Positions 5,799 through 6,349 of a stretch of DNA of 6,349 nt are shown in pieces (position 1 is the first letter of the stretch; each line of letters begins with the position of its first letter). The stretch is taken from NCBI GenBank assembly GCA_015492115.1, contig WGFS01000182.1:1-6349 (forward strand), in the 5' to 3' direction. The stretch is from Aquificaceae bacterium. Its GTDB lineage: Bacteria; Aquificota; Aquificia; Aquificales; Aquificaceae. A program made the position numbers and the translations under genes. Under the pieces are notes generated by a model. It made no database searches. It had not been told where the DNA came from and was given only the letters and a program-made list of their open reading frames with translations.

Positions 5799-6349
5799 AT
5801 GGATATCAGGACTAAGACCAAGGAACTCCTCAAAGAGCTTATCAGGATAAGGAGCGTCTCCGGAAGGGAAAAGGAGATACTTGAGTTTATAGAGAGTAAG
5901 CTAAAAAAGGCTGGGTTAAGGCTTGTTAGACAGGAGATTGAGAAGGACAGGTACAACCTCGTTTATATCTCCAAGAGTCCCTACCTCATATCCTGCCACG
6001 TTGACACCGTACCGCCCATAGATATGAAGAACGCCTTTAAGCCTGTGGAAGTGGAAGGAAGGATATATGGCAGGGGCGCGAGCGACGTGAAGGGTCCCCT
6101 TTCAGCACTCCTCACAGCGGTTGAGGTCTTTAAAGAGAAGCACCCTGAAGATGAGCTTCCCCTTTCGCTTGCCTTCGTGATAGATGAGGAGAACAACTCA
6201 GCCATAGGCTCTGAGAAGGTGATTGAGGTCTTGGGGGAAGGTAAGCGCTGTCTCGTCCTGGAGCCGACCTACGGGAGGTTCTGCATAGCCCAGAACGGAG
6301 CAATTGAGTTCAGCATAACTGTGGATGGTGAAAGCGTTCACGGGGCTGA
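5799..6349 (+). CDS. M20-family metallohydrolase (ArgE/DapE-like deacylase/peptidase), 3'-truncated by window edge
   Basis: The frame is open from ATG 5799 to the end of the window (183 codons plus two bases). The TGA at 6347-6349 is not in this frame, so the gene continues. M20 enzymes use two zinc ions to cleave amide bonds in acyl-amino acids or peptides in the cytoplasm. Motifs present are ISCHVDTVPP (metal His67, Asp69), YGRGASDVKGP (bridging Asp96), FVIDEENNSAIGSE (catalytic Glu130, metal Glu131), LEPT (probable metal Glu155) and, in the start of the dimerisation domain, VDGESVHGA (His181). There is no signal peptide. These motifs place it in the ArgE/DapE/carboxypeptidase-like group. 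Candidate substrates include acetylornithine, succinyl-diaminopimelate or a LysW-type conjugate, and the fragment does not settle which. About half of the usual 350-400 residues is visible. It is transcribed away from the cyclase operon, with no clear Shine-Dalgarno before the ATG and no in-frame alternative ATG or GTG nearby. Confidence 0.9.
   Translation, partial: MDIRTKTKELLKELIRIRSVSGREKEILEFIESKLKKAGLRLVRQEIEKDRYNLVYISKSPYLISCHVDTVPPIDMKNAFKPVEVEGRIYGRGASDVKGPLSALLTAVEVFKEKHPEDELPLSLAFVIDEENNSAIGSEKVIEVLGEGKRCLVLEPTYGRFCIAQNGAIEFSITVDGESVHGA

Noticed and set aside
6347..6349. TGA at the window end as stop of the M20 hydrolase
   Set aside because: Counting codons from 5799 puts the last full codon at 6345-6347 (GCT), so this TGA is out of frame. 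The visible product also stops in the middle of the family's lid domain.

Overview
The window looks like a compact, gene-dense chromosomal segment from a thermophilic bacterium. Arginine is encoded mainly by AGG/AGA and isoleucine often by ATA, the proteins are rich in Glu, Lys and Arg, genes overlap, and intergenic space is almost absent. G+C is judged by eye at about one half. An Aquificota-like source is my best guess (BioW and MtnA both occur there), but this is inferred from style and not from a marker gene. Seven protein-coding genes are supported, two of them cut by the window edges. I see no RNA genes, insertion sequences, CRISPR arrays or phage genes.

Left part (about 2-2216, + strand): a tightly overlapped run of three genes. 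It holds the 3' part of mtnA (methionine salvage), bioW (pimeloyl-CoA synthetase, entry to biotin synthesis) and a four-helix membrane protein of the TIGR01906/DUF1461 family, to which the lipoprotein transacylase Lit belongs. The overlaps of 13 and 43 bp suggest a single transcript with coupled translation, although the functions look unrelated.

Middle part (2161-5727, - strand): a three-gene operon that reads as a complete cyclic-AMP circuit. In transcription order it encodes (1) a membrane receptor cyclase with an extracytoplasmic CHASE2 sensor and an intact class III adenylyl cyclase domain, (2) a metallo-beta-lactamase-fold protein resembling class II cyclic-nucleotide phosphodiesterases, and (3) a CRP/FNR-type regulator with an intact cyclic-nucleotide phosphate-binding cassette. 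Synthesis, breakdown and reception of the signal are thus encoded side by side, with a TGATG stop/start junction between the first two genes and a 13-bp gap with a strong ribosome binding site before the third. The last gene overlaps the convergent membrane-protein gene tail-to-tail by 56 bp.

Right part (5728-6349): a 71-bp divergent spacer that must hold the promoters of both the cyclase operon and an M20-family zinc hydrolase (ArgE/DapE-like). The hydrolase gene runs off the window end. Neither start in this spacer has a convincing Shine-Dalgarno sequence.

The most interesting content is the self-contained cAMP operon, whose regulator has an unusual recognition helix and an acidic tail. 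Next is the Lit-like protein in what is probably a diderm thermophile.
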